Source: Pseudomonas syringae CC1557 (lineage in GTDB: Bacteria > Pseudomonadota > Gammaproteobacteria > Pseudomonadales > Pseudomonadaceae). Taken from it: 64,000 bases of DNA. Positions 45,072 through 57,468 of the stretch are shown one piece after another; position 1 is the first letter of the stretch, and each line of letters begins with the position of its first letter. The translations under genes and the position numbers were made by a program. The notes under the pieces were generated by a model that searched no databases, was not told where the DNA came from, and was given only the letters and a program-made list of their open reading frames with translations. Location of the stretch: assembly GCF_000452705.1 (NCBI RefSeq), contig NZ_CP007014.1, forward strand, positions 3,597,501 to 3,661,500, in the 5' to 3' direction.

Positions 45072-45932
45072 TCAGCGCAGCAACTCGCTTTTCACGCGCT
45101 CCAGCATGAACCGGCTTGACGCGTCGGCGCGCTCTTCCCAGGCGAAAACCGCCACGGTGGCTATGCCGTCGAACTTGATGTCCCTGAGCGTCGAGAAAAA
45201 CGCGTCCCAATTGACCTCACCCTGGCCGATGTCCAGATGCTGGTGCACCGTCGCCGTCACGCCGGGTGGGTTGACGATATAACGCAGGTTGGAGGACGCA
45301 CGATGATTGTAGGTATCGGCGATGATCAGGTGAGTGAGCTTGTCACCGGCATACCTGAGCATGGAAGCAATATCTCCCACGCCGTCATCGTAGAAAAAAG
45401 TGTGCGGCGCGGCGTACAGGTAGTTGATCCAGTCGCGGTCAAGCCCACGAATGATGTCTACCGACTCGTTATTGCGCTCGCAGAAGTCATAGGGGTGTGC
45501 CTGGATATCGAGCTTTATACCTTCGCGCTCGAAATGCGGCATCAATTCGTCCATGGACTTCATGAACTGATTTTCACAGACCAGTGCGTGATCGGACTGC
45601 CCGCTGAACTCAGTGTTCATCAGATCGCAGTCCATCTCCACGGCCACTTGAATGGCTCGCTTCCAGTTGCGAACCGCTGCAATACGCAGGTCTTCGTCCG
45701 GCGCCGCCCAGTGGTACAACGGCAGCAACGAAGAGAGTTTCACACCCGCATCACTCAGGGCTTTGCGAAACTCCCTGATCCGCGCCCTGTCCACGCGCGG
45801 GTATTTGTAAAACGGCATGAAGTCTTCACGCGGCGACAGTTCTATATAGTCGTAACCCAGCTCCGCGGTTTTATCGACCATCGCCCGCAGGGGGAGATGG
45901 CGGTACATGTAAGGGTCCAGTGCAATTCGCAT
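45072..45932 (-). CDS. TIM-barrel sugar isomerase/epimerase, IolH-like
   Basis: A 286-residue AP-endonuclease-2-type barrel protein. The start [20 protein letters not shown] and block [18 protein letters not shown] agree with the IolH proteins found in inositol clusters. Candidate metal ligands are in [28 protein letters not shown] and the [14 protein letters not shown] block. Its exact reaction in inositol breakdown is not established. It is encoded between iolG (52 bp upstream) and a second dehydrogenase. Confidence 0.75.
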   Translation of the reverse strand: MRIALDPYMYRHLPLRAMVDKTAELGYDYIELSPREDFMPFYKYPRVDRARIREFRKALSDAGVKLSSLLPLYHWAAPDEDLRIAAVRNWKRAIQVAVEMDCDLMNTEFSGQSDHALVCENQFMKSMDELMPHFEREGIKLDIQAHPYDFCERNNESVDIIRGLDRDWINYLYAAPHTFFYDDGVGDIASMLRYAGDKLTHLIIADTYNHRASSNLRYIVNPPGVTATVHQHLDIGQGEVNWDAFFSTLRDIKFDGIATVAVFAWEERADASSRFMLERVKSELLR

Positions 45933-45984
45933 GATGCCTCCCTTTTATTCTTGTCGAGAGATGTCTCTATTGGCGGAAAAACTG

Positions 45985-48995
<3,011 letters not shown>

Positions 48996-49039
48996 GTTCG
49001 CACCTTGTTCTTGTTTGAGGTGGTCTGGATCAGCTGAAT

Positions 49040-49870
49040 TCAGGGGCGGTGAGCAACCGCGCGGGACACATGTGCCATGCTCGCCGAGATCGCCGGAGCG
49101 ATATCGTCCAGCGCATGGACACTTTCGGCAAACGGCTCAAAAGACAGGTGTCCGTGATAGCCGCCGTCCAGCAAGCGCTCGATCTGCGCGGCATTGCCCA
49201 GGATGTCAGCGTCCCCCACCAGCACGCGATGACCGTCGCGAATGCTGTTGAGCGGAGCCTGTGCATCCTCGACCCCGGAAATATGCACCAGCCCGGTCAG
49301 TTCCGGGAACAGCTCGACTTCGCCGGCCAGATGATGATGGAAGGTGTCATGCACCAAGCGGTAGACATCCAGCCCGCCGACGGCCCTGATCGCGTCTACC
49401 GCCTGACGCTTGAAGCGCAACGCGCACTCCTCGAAGCCCAGCGGTTCGACGAAGCCGAGAATGCCGTGATCCCGGAGGATCGGGGCCAATGCGGTCAACG
49501 CCGTGCGTAACCCCGAAGCGCGCTGCGCAGCGTTACGCGGATCGGAACGGTCATTGAGCGGGCACAGCACCAGCCCACGCGCGCCGCAATCACGAGCGTA
49601 TTGCGCCAGCTTTATTGCCTGGGCACTGCGTTCGTCATCCCAGACATCAAACGGGTACAGCGCATTGATGGACAGAACCTGCACGCCTTTGCGCGCACAT
49701 GACTCGCGTACAGTCTCAGGTGAGGTACCGTCCTCAATCTCGATGCCGTTGAGGTCGTTGCGAATCTCGATGGCGTCGGCACCGAGGCTGACGGTCATGT
49801 CTAAAAAGGCCTCCAGCGAAAGGCGCGGTGCAACCATTCGGTTCAGGGCGAAGCGCAGGGGTTGATTCAT
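49040..49870 (-). CDS. iolI: 2-Keto-myo-inositol isomerase IolI
   Basis: A 276-residue TIM-barrel isomerase that interconverts 2-keto-myo-inositol and 1-keto-D-chiro-inositol, linking the isomers. Typical blocks: [59 protein letters not shown] (metal Glu), [12 protein letters not shown] (Asp and His ligands) and [10 protein letters not shown] (Glu). The ATG at 49870 gives the standard N-terminus; a much longer frame upstream is the shadow of mmsA. Start is 52 bp after the mmsA stop, and 44 bp separate it from iolD. Confidence 0.88.
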   Translation of the reverse strand: MNQPLRFALNRMVAPRLSLEAFLDMTVSLGADAIEIRNDLNGIEIEDGTSPETVRESCARKGVQVLSINALYPFDVWDDERSAQAIKLAQYARDCGARGLVLCPLNDRSDPRNAAQRASGLRTALTALAPILRDHGILGFVEPLGFEECALRFKRQAVDAIRAVGGLDVYRLVHDTFHHHLAGEVELFPELTGLVHISGVEDAQAPLNSIRDGHRVLVGDADILGNAAQIERLLDGGYHGHLSFEPFAESVHALDDIAPAISASMAHVSRAVAHRP

Positions 49871-49922
49871 TATTTTTGTTCTCCGCAACATTCCATTGAT
49901 AAAAACCACCCGTTGGTAAACG

Positions 49923-51425
49923 CTACTTGGCAGTAGGCATACTGAATTCCGGCCCTTTGGCAATACTGTCCGGCCAGCGCTGCATGACGCTCTTGTAGCG
50001 GCTATAAAAGCGCAGGCCTTCTTCGCCATAGGCATGGTGATCACCGAACAGTGAACGCTTCCAGCCACCAAACGAATGCCAGGCCATGGGCACCGGAATC
50101 GGCACGTTGATACCGACCATGCCCACTTTGATGCTGCGGGCGAACGCACGGGCCACGCCGCCATCGCTGGTGAAGCACGACACACCGTTGCCGAACTCGT
50201 GGGCATTGATCAGCTCGACCGCGCTGGCGAAATCCGCCACGTGCACAATGCCCAGCACCGGGCCAAAGATTTCTTCCTTGTAGATCTGCATCTGCGGCGT
50301 AACGTTATCGAACAGCGTCGCCCCGACGAAGAAGCCCTGCTCGGCACCAGGCACACTGAAATTACGGCCATCGACAATCAGCTTCGCACCCTCTTTTACG
50401 CCCTGATCGATGAAACCCTCGACCTTGGCCTTGTGTACGGCAGTCACCAGCGGCCCCATGTCCGAATCGGCCTGCATGCCATTGCCGACCTTGAGCTGCT
50501 CGATGCGCGGCAGCAGCTTGTCGATCAATTGCTGGCCCACGTCACCCACCACCACGGCAATGGAGATGGCCATGCAACGCTCGCCGGCCGAACCATAAGC
50601 CGCGCCGATCAAGGCGTCGGCGGCCTGATCCAGGTCCGCATCGGGCATCACGATCATGTGATTCTTGGCCCCGCCCAGCGCCTGCACGCGCTTGCCGTGG
50701 GCGGTACCCTGCTGATGGATGTACTCGGCAATCGGGGTCGAGCCGACAAACGAAATCGCTTCGATGTCAGGATGCTGCAGCAAGGCATCGACCGCCACCT
50801 TGTCGCCCTGTACCACGTTGAATACACCGTCAGGCAACCCGGCCTCTTTCAACAGCCGCGCCATCAAAAGGCTGGCGGATGGATCACGTTCGGACGGTTT
50901 GAGAATGAAGCAGTTACCGGTTACCAGCGCCATGGGGATCATCCACAGCGGCACCATGACCGGGAAGTTGAACGGCGTGACCCCAGCGCAGACGCCCAGC
51001 GGCTGACGCAGGTTCCAGTTATCGATACCACCACCAATGTTGTCACTGAAATCACTTTTCAGCAGGCTCGGGGCACCGCAGGCAAACTCGACAATCTCGA
51101 TGCCGCGTACCACTTCGCCACGTGCATCGGACAGCACTTTGCCGTGCTCGCGACAGACGATTTGCGCCAGTTCATCGTGGTGCCGGTCCAGCAATTCCTT
51201 GAACTTGAACATCACCCGCGCCCGGCGCAGTGAAGACTGATCGGCCCAACCTGGAAAGGCCGCTTTAGCCGCTGCAACCGCGTCGTCCACCGTCTGGACG
51301 CTGGCCAGCGCTACTCGTGCCTGAACCGTGCCGATAGCCGGGTTGAAAACCTCGCTGTAGCGCTGCCCATCGCCGTCGTTCAGGTGCCCGTTGATGTAAT
51401 GGCCAATCACCGGTGACTCGCTCAT
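49923..51425 (-). CDS. mmsA: Methylmalonate/malonate-semialdehyde dehydrogenase (MmsA/IolA)
   Basis: A 500-residue CoA-acylating aldehyde dehydrogenase that converts malonate semialdehyde, the end product of inositol breakdown, to acetyl-CoA (also methylmalonate semialdehyde to propionyl-CoA). Catalytic Cys in [15 protein letters not shown] (about residue 284). Family block [20 protein letters not shown]. Unlike ordinary aldehyde dehydrogenases, the family lacks the general-base Glu, which fits here. ATG at 51425 chosen because GGAG lies eight bases upstream; an ATG six bases earlier is too close to it. It lies 27 bp after iolB. Confidence 0.92.
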   Translation of the reverse strand: MSESPVIGHYINGHLNDGDGQRYSEVFNPAIGTVQARVALASVQTVDDAVAAAKAAFPGWADQSSLRRARVMFKFKELLDRHHDELAQIVCREHGKVLSDARGEVVRGIEIVEFACGAPSLLKSDFSDNIGGGIDNWNLRQPLGVCAGVTPFNFPVMVPLWMIPMALVTGNCFILKPSERDPSASLLMARLLKEAGLPDGVFNVVQGDKVAVDALLQHPDIEAISFVGSTPIAEYIHQQGTAHGKRVQALGGAKNHMIVMPDADLDQAADALIGAAYGSAGERCMAISIAVVVGDVGQQLIDKLLPRIEQLKVGNGMQADSDMGPLVTAVHKAKVEGFIDQGVKEGAKLIVDGRNFSVPGAEQGFFVGATLFDNVTPQMQIYKEEIFGPVLGIVHVADFASAVELINAHEFGNGVSCFTSDGGVARAFARSIKVGMVGINVPIPVPMAWHSFGGWKRSLFGDHHAYGEEGLRFYSRYKSVMQRWPDSIAKGPEFSMPTAK

Positions 51426-51452
51426 GTGCATGACTCCGAAGCAAAAAGAGGA

Positions 51453-52262
51453 TTAAAGATCCAGCAGCCAACTGTGCTGCGGATCGTTATTGAACTGCCA
51501 GGCGCGCGTGGGGCCAGCCATGACGTTCAAGTAATAGGATTCGTAACCATAAGGGACGGAAACAGGGTGATAGCCCTTGGGCACGGTCACCAGATCGTTG
51601 TTTTCCACGGCCATCGCCTGATCGATGCTGCGATCGTCGGTGTAGACACGCTGGAAAACGAAACCCTGAGGCGGGTTGACCATGTGGTAATAGGTTTCTT
51701 CGAGAAAGCTCTCGTGCGGCAGATTGTCCCTGTCGTGTTTGTGCGGCGGGTAGCTGGAAGAATGCCCGGAAGGCGTTCGCACCTCGACAACCAGCAGCGA
51801 ATGCGCCGGTTCGGTATCCGGCAGAATGTCGCACACGTAGCGGGTGTTAGCGCCTTTGCCACGTACGCTGCGCTTCATGCTGCCGGGCAGGATCAAGCGT
51901 GCCGGGAGCTGTTTGCCCGCATCACCCGGAGCGCGGCACACCCCCAGATGCACGGGCCCGCGAGCAACCACCTCAACCTGACTGTGCGGTGGCAGGTAAA
52001 CCGCAAACGGTGACTTTTCTTCAAACACAGACTCTCGGTCGCCGATGTTTTCCCAACTGAACGCGCCCTGCCCAGGTGCCTCGCCACTGACACTGACGTG
52101 ACCGCCGAGCAGCACCACGCACAGCTCGTTTTCTTCGGCGCTCAGAGATAAGCGCTCGCCACCCTCCAGCCGATAGGCAGCAAAGCCCACGTATTCAAGG
52201 GCGCCTGGTGCAAGCGCCACGATGTCGCGGCCCTGGGGTTTGCTTTTGGTCAGCAGACTCAT
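51453..52262 (-). CDS. iolB: 5-Deoxy-glucuronate isomerase IolB
   Basis: A 269-residue bicupin that isomerises 5-deoxy-D-glucuronate to 2-deoxy-5-keto-D-gluconate. Cupin metal ligands are in SSYPPHKHDRDNLPHESFLEE (read HxH then E) and the later GYHPVSVPYGYESYYLNVMAG. The start GRDIVALAPGALEYVGFAAYRL is family-typical. Overlap-free, 13 bp after iolE and 27 bp before mmsA, so co-translated region of one operon. TTAAGGAGGATTGAATC-type site precedes the ATG. Confidence 0.93.
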   Translation of the reverse strand: MSLLTKSKPQGRDIVALAPGALEYVGFAAYRLEGGERLSLSAEENELCVVLLGGHVSVSGEAPGQGAFSWENIGDRESVFEEKSPFAVYLPPHSQVEVVARGPVHLGVCRAPGDAGKQLPARLILPGSMKRSVRGKGANTRYVCDILPDTEPAHSLLVVEVRTPSGHSSSYPPHKHDRDNLPHESFLEETYYHMVNPPQGFVFQRVYTDDRSIDQAMAVENNDLVTVPKGYHPVSVPYGYESYYLNVMAGPTRAWQFNNDPQHSWLLDL

Positions 52263-52275
52263 GATTCAATCCTCC

Positions 52276-53181
52276 TTATCGCGCATCCGCCAGCAACTGG
52301 CGCAGGGTGTCATAGCCTTTTTTGGCGTACACATAGCTGGGCGCTACTGCCGGGTCCTGCTCGGCCTCGACCACCAGCCAGCCGCTGTAGTCCGCCTGAA
52401 GCAGCACCTTGAGCAGCGCCGAAAAATCGATGTCGCCGTCGCCCGGCACGGTGAAAGTGCCGTTGATGATGCAGTCCGGAAAGCTCCACAGATTGTTGCG
52501 TGCCAGTTGCACCACCGGCTTGCGCACGTCCTTGAAATGCACGTGACAGACGCGCTCGATATGTTTGCTCAACACCTGCAAGGGCTCACCGCCGCCCATG
52601 TAGCAATGCCCGGAATCGAACAGCAGCCCGACTTCAGTGCCGGTCAGCGCCATCAGTTTGTCGATGTCCTGGGGCGATTCGATGTAGGCGCCCATGTGGT
52701 GGTGATACGCCAGACGCACCCCGTGCGACAGCGTGAAACGCGCCAGCTCGGTGAGTTTTTCAGCGTACTCGCGCCAGGCTTGATCGCTGTGAAAACGCGG
52801 TCGTTCGACCAAGGGAATACGCTGGCCCTGAATCGAATCGGCCACTTCGCCATACACCAGCACCGACGCGCCGTTTTCGGCGAGCAACTGCACATGCGGA
52901 GTAATGGCTTCGATTTCTTCGGCCACCGAACGCCGCGCAAGACGGCTTGAATACCAGCCCGACACCAGCGCCAGGTCGTAGGGCCGCAGCACATCGCCGA
53001 CGCCCTTGGCGTCCTTGGGAAACTTGCCGTTGAGCTCGAAACCTTCATAACCGATGGCTTTGCCTTCACTCAGCGCGGTGCTTAAAGGCGTCTCTCCGCC
53101 GAGGGCCGGCAAGTCGTCGTTGCTCCAGGAGATCGGATTGATGCCGATACGGATCTTGGGTGTGGAAGCTGAAACAGGCAT
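52276..53181 (-). CDS. iolE: Inosose (2-keto-myo-inositol) dehydratase IolE
   Basis: A 301-residue TIM-barrel dehydratase that removes water from scyllo-inosose to give the dione used by IolD. Signature RIGINPISWSNDDLPALGG at the start; metal/active residues in LAYHHHMGAYIE, GLLFDSGHCYMGGG, HVHFKDVRKPV and WLVVEAEQDPA. Start at 53181 follows AAAAAAGGTGCAGCC. It lies 46 bp after iolC and precedes iolB by 13 bp. Confidence 0.93.
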   Translation of the reverse strand: MPVSASTPKIRIGINPISWSNDDLPALGGETPLSTALSEGKAIGYEGFELNGKFPKDAKGVGDVLRPYDLALVSGWYSSRLARRSVAEEIEAITPHVQLLAENGASVLVYGEVADSIQGQRIPLVERPRFHSDQAWREYAEKLTELARFTLSHGVRLAYHHHMGAYIESPQDIDKLMALTGTEVGLLFDSGHCYMGGGEPLQVLSKHIERVCHVHFKDVRKPVVQLARNNLWSFPDCIINGTFTVPGDGDIDFSALLKVLLQADYSGWLVVEAEQDPAVAPSYVYAKKGYDTLRQLLADAR

Positions 53182-53227
53182 GGCTGCACCTTTTTTGTTG
53201 TTATCGCAACATCAGTTCGAGAAAGGG

Positions 53228-55165
53228 TCAGGCGCGGCTTTCGCGCCATGACTCGATCAGCCAGTTGAACGTGCCTTGTACACGGCTGACCAACGCTGCA
53301 TCGTCGATTTCTCCGGCCATCCAGGCCCGGCTGGGCTCACGAAAAATTGTCCGGCCCACAGCAAAACCCTTGCAGGTATGGCTGTTGCGAGCCTGTGCAA
53401 ACCCTTCTGCGAGTTCTTCAACCGGTGCGTTGAGCCCCAGCAGCACCACGCCACGGCAATACGGATCGCGCTGTTGGATCAGTTCGTCCAGTTGCTGCCA
53501 GACCTCGGCACTCTGCGCCTCGATCTTCCACCATGCGGGGTAGATACCCAGGTTGTAGAGGCGCTTCACGGCACGAACCATTACATCCGGATAGGGCGAC
53601 GGATGATCCTTGGGCGGGATGATCTCCAGCAGCAACTCATGGCCGCTGACTTTCGAGGCGTCGTACAGCGCCTTGATCTGCGCTTCCTGTTCCAGACGCA
53701 GCATCGGTTCGTCGTCAGGGTGATATTGCACCAGGCACTTGATGATCTGCTCCTGCGGCCAATTGATCAGATTGCTGCCGATGGAGCGCCCATGCTCGAA
53801 GGCCAGCGGTCTTGAACCCTGCACTTCCACAGGCCGCGCGATCCACCAGCCTCGCCCGGTAGCAGCGTTGAGTGCATCCTGGCCGAAGCGTTGATCAGCA
53901 AGCACGCCCACGTCAGCTTCGATACCCCGTTTGTGCAAGTCGGCTTCCACTCGCTCAACCGCTTGTACAAACAGTTTTTTGAGCTGGCTGATGCTGTTCA
54001 GATCACGTCCGGCCTGCTGCGCCAGTTCGACCAGCTGGCCGCGGTGATCGAACGCGAATATGAACAGTTGCTTCCATTGTTTGCGCGCCACGCTGACCTG
54101 ATGCAGGCGTTGCAAGGCGACATCCTGATCCGGACGGGTAATCGGCTCGGGGCTGTTGAACAGGTAATCGAGTTCGGCAGGCGTTGGCATTGCAGGCGCA
54201 CACGCATGGCGTGAGACCACCAGCCCGCCGCAAGCATTGGCCAGTTGGCAGCAACGCTCATCACTTGCATCGTTGAGCCAGCCACTGAGAAAACCGGACA
54301 TGAACGCATCGCCAGCGCCCAGTACGTTAAGTACTTCAACCCGAACCCCCGGGTAGATAGCACCGTCTTCAAGCCGCGCAGGAATGGCGCCGTGAAGCAC
54401 CGTGCAACCTTGCGGACCGAGCTTGACCACCAGCGTCGCGGCGGTGAATTCACGCACGGTGCGCAAGGCAGTGAGCAGGTCGTTGGCACCGCCGGCGATC
54501 AAAAATTCTTCTTCGGTGCCGACGATCAGGTCGAAGCGCGGCAGGATGCGCTGCACATGCTGGCTGACGTGCTGATCGGCGACAAAACGCGTCTCGCCAT
54601 CGGCCTTGCCTGCCAGCCCCCAGAGCACCGGACGATAGTCGATATCCAGAACGCGTTTGACGTTGTGTTTTTCCGCGTAATCCAGCGCTTGACTACTGGC
54701 CTTGAACACCTGCTCAGTGGAGAAATGTGTGCCGGTGATCAGCAATGCCTTGCTGGAGGCGATCTGTTGCTCATCGATGTCTTCTGCGCGCAGGGCCATG
54801 TCGGCGCAGTTCTCGCGGTAGAACACCAAAGGGAACGTTTCACGGTCTTTCAGACCCAGCAGTACCATAGCGGTCAGACGTTCGGGATCTCGTTTTATAG
54901 CACTGACATCACAGCCTTCACGCGCCAGCGACTCGATCAGAAAGCGCCCCATGTGGTCGTCGCCCACCCGGCTGAGCATGGCTGTTTTCAAACCCAGCCT
55001 GGCCGTGCCGAAGGCGATGTTGGCGGATGAGCCGCCGAGGTACTTTGCGAAGCTGGACACATCTTCGAGTGGTGCGCCTACTTGCTGCGCGTAGAGATCG
55101 ACGCCCAGGCGTCCGAGGCAAATCAGATCCAACTGACGCCCAGTGGCAAAGCGAGTCTGGCCCAT
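53228..55165 (-). CDS. iolC: IolC kinase fused to a DUF2090 aldolase-like domain
   Basis: A 645-residue two-domain protein, first gene of the catabolic operon. Residues 1-330 are a PfkB/ribokinase-type 5-dehydro-2-deoxygluconokinase: DLICLGRLGVDLYAQQVGAP, YLGGSSANIAFGTARLGL and the catalytic Asp in NVLGAGDAFMSGFLSGW. Residues 335-645 are DUF2090, starting near QLFIFAFDHRGQLVELAQQA. In pseudomonads this fusion is annotated as kinase plus 2-deoxy-5-keto-gluconate-6-phosphate aldolase. No separate iolJ exists here, which supports an aldolase role for the second domain, though that is inferred. ATG follows CAGGAGCCACC. Confidence 0.92.
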   Translation of the reverse strand: MGQTRFATGRQLDLICLGRLGVDLYAQQVGAPLEDVSSFAKYLGGSSANIAFGTARLGLKTAMLSRVGDDHMGRFLIESLAREGCDVSAIKRDPERLTAMVLLGLKDRETFPLVFYRENCADMALRAEDIDEQQIASSKALLITGTHFSTEQVFKASSQALDYAEKHNVKRVLDIDYRPVLWGLAGKADGETRFVADQHVSQHVQRILPRFDLIVGTEEEFLIAGGANDLLTALRTVREFTAATLVVKLGPQGCTVLHGAIPARLEDGAIYPGVRVEVLNVLGAGDAFMSGFLSGWLNDASDERCCQLANACGGLVVSRHACAPAMPTPAELDYLFNSPEPITRPDQDVALQRLHQVSVARKQWKQLFIFAFDHRGQLVELAQQAGRDLNSISQLKKLFVQAVERVEADLHKRGIEADVGVLADQRFGQDALNAATGRGWWIARPVEVQGSRPLAFEHGRSIGSNLINWPQEQIIKCLVQYHPDDEPMLRLEQEAQIKALYDASKVSGHELLLEIIPPKDHPSPYPDVMVRAVKRLYNLGIYPAWWKIEAQSAEVWQQLDELIQQRDPYCRGVVLLGLNAPVEELAEGFAQARNSHTCKGFAVGRTIFREPSRAWMAGEIDDAALVSRVQGTFNWLIESWRESRA

Positions 55166-55287
55166 GGTGGCTCCTGTTATTTTTATCAGCCTGGAGCGCG
55201 CACATCAGGTGCACGCGCTGCCGTTGTGAATGCAGCCTAAAACGTCGCGAAGCATCAATCAATATTTATTCTATAATTATTTTTAGT

Positions 55288-55301
55288 GGAATATTTTTTC
55301 T
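55288..55301. promoter_or_regulatory. GGAA-N6-TTCT site in the iolC/RpiR divergent promoter
   Basis: GGAATATTTTTTCT between divergent iolC (start 55165) and the RpiR gene (start 55436). It shares the GGAA-N6-TTCY pattern with the perfect palindrome ahead of the transporter genes (43852). The surrounding 60 bp are very AT-rich. Candidate operator for the RpiR protein. Confidence 0.45.
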
Positions 55302-55435
55302 ACATCAAAGGTCATGCGCTGTCACAATCTGCCAGCAGGTGAGATATAGTCGCCAGTGCTGCTGAAAACAGCCTCTATCAGCAGGGACATGAACCGATGC
55401 GTGCCCCGAAAAGAACAAGCAGAAAGGATTTGAAT

Positions 55436-56344
55436 ATGACCAGCGCCGATCCGCCTACTCTTGCCGAGGCGAGTGTCGACATGCCGCCCAGCAGTGCCGA
55501 AGGTCTGCTACGGTTGATCACCGACGAGTACGAAAGCCTGCCCCGCCAGCTCAAACGCATCGCCAGTTACATGAGCCAGCAGAGCGACCGGATCATGGTC
55601 GACCGGATCAGCGATATCGCCCGTGAATGCGAGGTTCATCCGTCGGCTATCGTGCGCTTTTCGCAGCGCTTCGGGTTCAGTGGCTTCAGCGAAATGCAGA
55701 CGCTGTTTCGTGAGGCTTATACGCACAAGACCACGCCGGTACAGAATTACCAGCAGCGCATCCGCAGCATGATCGCCAACAAGTCGCAAAAAGCCAGCGC
55801 AGGCGATCTGGCCCGCGAATGTGTGGATGCGACCCTGTCCGGGCTGGAACGCCTGAGCGCCGAACTGGATGACATCGAGTTTGAAAAGGCCGTGGATCTG
55901 GTGGTCAACGCCGACAATATCTATGTGGTGGGTGTCCGGCGCTCGTTCGCGGTGGCGGACTATCTGGTTTACAACCTGCAACACACCAACAAACGCATCC
56001 ACCTGATTTCAGGGCTGGGCGGCAGTTATCGCGAGCAGATGCGCAGCGTGCGTGCCAATGATCTGGTGATTGCGATCAGCTTTACGCCCTACGGCAAGGA
56101 AACCCAGCACTGTCTGCGCATTGCCCAGCACCATCAGGCCAAGACCCTGATCATTACCGACAGCAACCTGTCGCCACTGGCCAAACGCGCCAACTCGGTA
56201 TTGCTGGTCAACGAAGGCAGCTCATTTGCCTTCCGCTCACTGAGCGCGACACTGTGCCTGTGCCAGGCGCTGTTCATTGCCGTGGCGTATCGCCTGGAAC
56301 TGAAAGTTGACGAGATACATGAGCAGGTGGGGTTTGATGATTGA
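55436..56344 (+). CDS. RpiR-family regulator of the inositol genes (IolR-like)
   Basis: A 302-residue MurR/RpiR-type repressor. N-terminal helix-turn-helix (about 25-95, LPRQLKRIASYMSQQSDRIM, ISDIARECEVHPSAIVRFSQ) and a SIS sugar-phosphate-binding domain (about 130-265, ADNIYVVGVRRSFAVADYLV, ANDLVIAISFTPYGKET). The effector is probably a phosphorylated inositol intermediate such as 2-deoxy-5-keto-gluconate-6-phosphate. It is divergent from the iolC operon. ATG at 55436 is preferred because AAAGGA lies seven bases upstream; an ATG at 55397 would add 13 residues. An inverted repeat follows the gene. Confidence 0.88.
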   Translation: MTSADPPTLAEASVDMPPSSAEGLLRLITDEYESLPRQLKRIASYMSQQSDRIMVDRISDIARECEVHPSAIVRFSQRFGFSGFSEMQTLFREAYTHKTTPVQNYQQRIRSMIANKSQKASAGDLARECVDATLSGLERLSAELDDIEFEKAVDLVVNADNIYVVGVRRSFAVADYLVYNLQHTNKRIHLISGLGGSYREQMRSVRANDLVIAISFTPYGKETQHCLRIAQHHQAKTLIITDSNLSPLAKRANSVLLVNEGSSFAFRSLSATLCLCQALFIAVAYRLELKVDEIHEQVGFDD

Positions 56345-56390
56345 AGGCAGGGATCAGTCTTAATGATCGGTTAGTCCGCCTTCGCGAGCA

Positions 56391-56433
56391 AACTCCCACA
56401 AGCAGCCGTGTGTAACCGGCACTTGTGGGAGTT
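56391..56433. repeat. Inverted repeat after the RpiR gene
   Basis: AACTCCCACAAG (56391-56402) and CTTGTGGGAGTT (56422-56433) form a perfect 12-bp stem around a 19-base loop. With the preceding CTTCGCGAGCAAACTCCCACA it matches the REP-type repeats of pseudomonads and may also terminate both converging transcripts. Confidence 0.7.
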
Positions 56434-56469
56434 CCACATTGTTTACGAAGCAGCAGCTGCACCCTGCAC

Positions 56470-57468
56470 TCAGGACTTCGCTTCTTCACCCATCCGCTGC
56501 TGGTTCTTCTCGCCCATTTTCTTCGCGCGCTTTTCCAACACCAGGTACACCACCAGCGCCAGCAACAATGGCAGCAGGAAGTAGATGGCGCGGTAGCCGA
56601 TCAGCGCAGCCAGCAGGCTGCCTTTTGAAAACTGATGCGAGAGCAAGGTGATGAACACTGTTTCCAGCACCCCTAGCCCGGCCGGGATATGGGTGATGAC
56701 ACCGGCGATGCTGCTGATCAACAGCACGCCCAGAATCGCCGGGTAAAACGCGCTGTCCGGCAACAGGGTGTAAATTACTGCTGCCATCAGTGACCAGTTC
56801 AGGGCACCCAGGCTTGCCTGCATCAACGCCTGTTTCATCGACGGCAGATTGAATTCCTGATCACGAATCGTCCATGAACGCTTTTTGGAAAACCGGCACG
56901 CCAGCAGGTAGGCGAAACACACCGCCAGCAGCCCGAAACCAATCAGTTGCAGGGTCGTGGTGCCAATCGACCATTCCTCGGGCAACTCCAGAAAGCGCAT
57001 CGAAAACACAAAACCGGCCAGCAGCATGTAGCCCAGCCAGTTGGTGATCAGGCTCAGGCTGAGAATCCGGGTGATGGTCGAGACGTCGAGCCCCAGCCGC
57101 GAATACAGCCGATAGCGCAAGGCAATTCCGCCCACCCACGAACTGAGATTGAGGTTGAACGCATAACAGACGAACGTCACCGGCACGATCTGCTTGATCG
57201 ATAATGTGTGGCGCGTGTAATAGCGCGCCAGGATGTCGAACCCGCAATAGGTCGCATAGCTGGCAAATGCGACAAAAGCGGCAATGGCCAGGGTGCTGGC
57301 CTTGTAGGATGCCAGTGCCTTCTTGACCTCCTGCCAGTCGAGGTTCTTGACCAGCAGAAACAGCAAGACCGGGACGGCAATGAAGAAAAACACATTGAAG
57401 ACCCGCTTCGCCCATTTCCATTTGGCTCCGTGCGCACCTTTGGGCGCGCCGCTCGCGGCTTGGGTCAT
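56470..57468 (-). CDS. YbhN/UPF0104 family membrane protein (LPG-synthase transmembrane-like)
   Basis: A 332-residue inner-membrane protein with eight or so transmembrane segments, similar to E. coli YbhN and to the flippase domain of lysylphosphatidylglycerol synthase. Conserved blocks: VCYAFNLNLSSWVGGIALRYRLY, and IAGVITHIPAGLGVLETVFI. The tail is basic (LEKRAKKMGEKNQQRMGEEAKS). Third gene of the ybhP-clsB-ybhN operon; its ATG overlaps the clsB stop (ATGA). Linkage to cardiolipin synthase suggests a role in phospholipid movement. Confidence 0.85.
   Translation of the reverse strand: MTQAASGAPKGAHGAKWKWAKRVFNVFFFIAVPVLLFLLVKNLDWQEVKKALASYKASTLAIAAFVAFASYATYCGFDILARYYTRHTLSIKQIVPVTFVCYAFNLNLSSWVGGIALRYRLYSRLGLDVSTITRILSLSLITNWLGYMLLAGFVFSMRFLELPEEWSIGTTTLQLIGFGLLAVCFAYLLACRFSKKRSWTIRDQEFNLPSMKQALMQASLGALNWSLMAAVIYTLLPDSAFYPAILGVLLISSIAGVITHIPAGLGVLETVFITLLSHQFSKGSLLAALIGYRAIYFLLPLLLALVVYLVLEKRAKKMGEKNQQRMGEEAKS

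Noticed and set aside
49871..50206. N-terminal extension of the iolI frame
   Set aside because: It overlaps mmsA on the same strand in another frame and does not resemble IolI; the ATG at 49870 fits the family.
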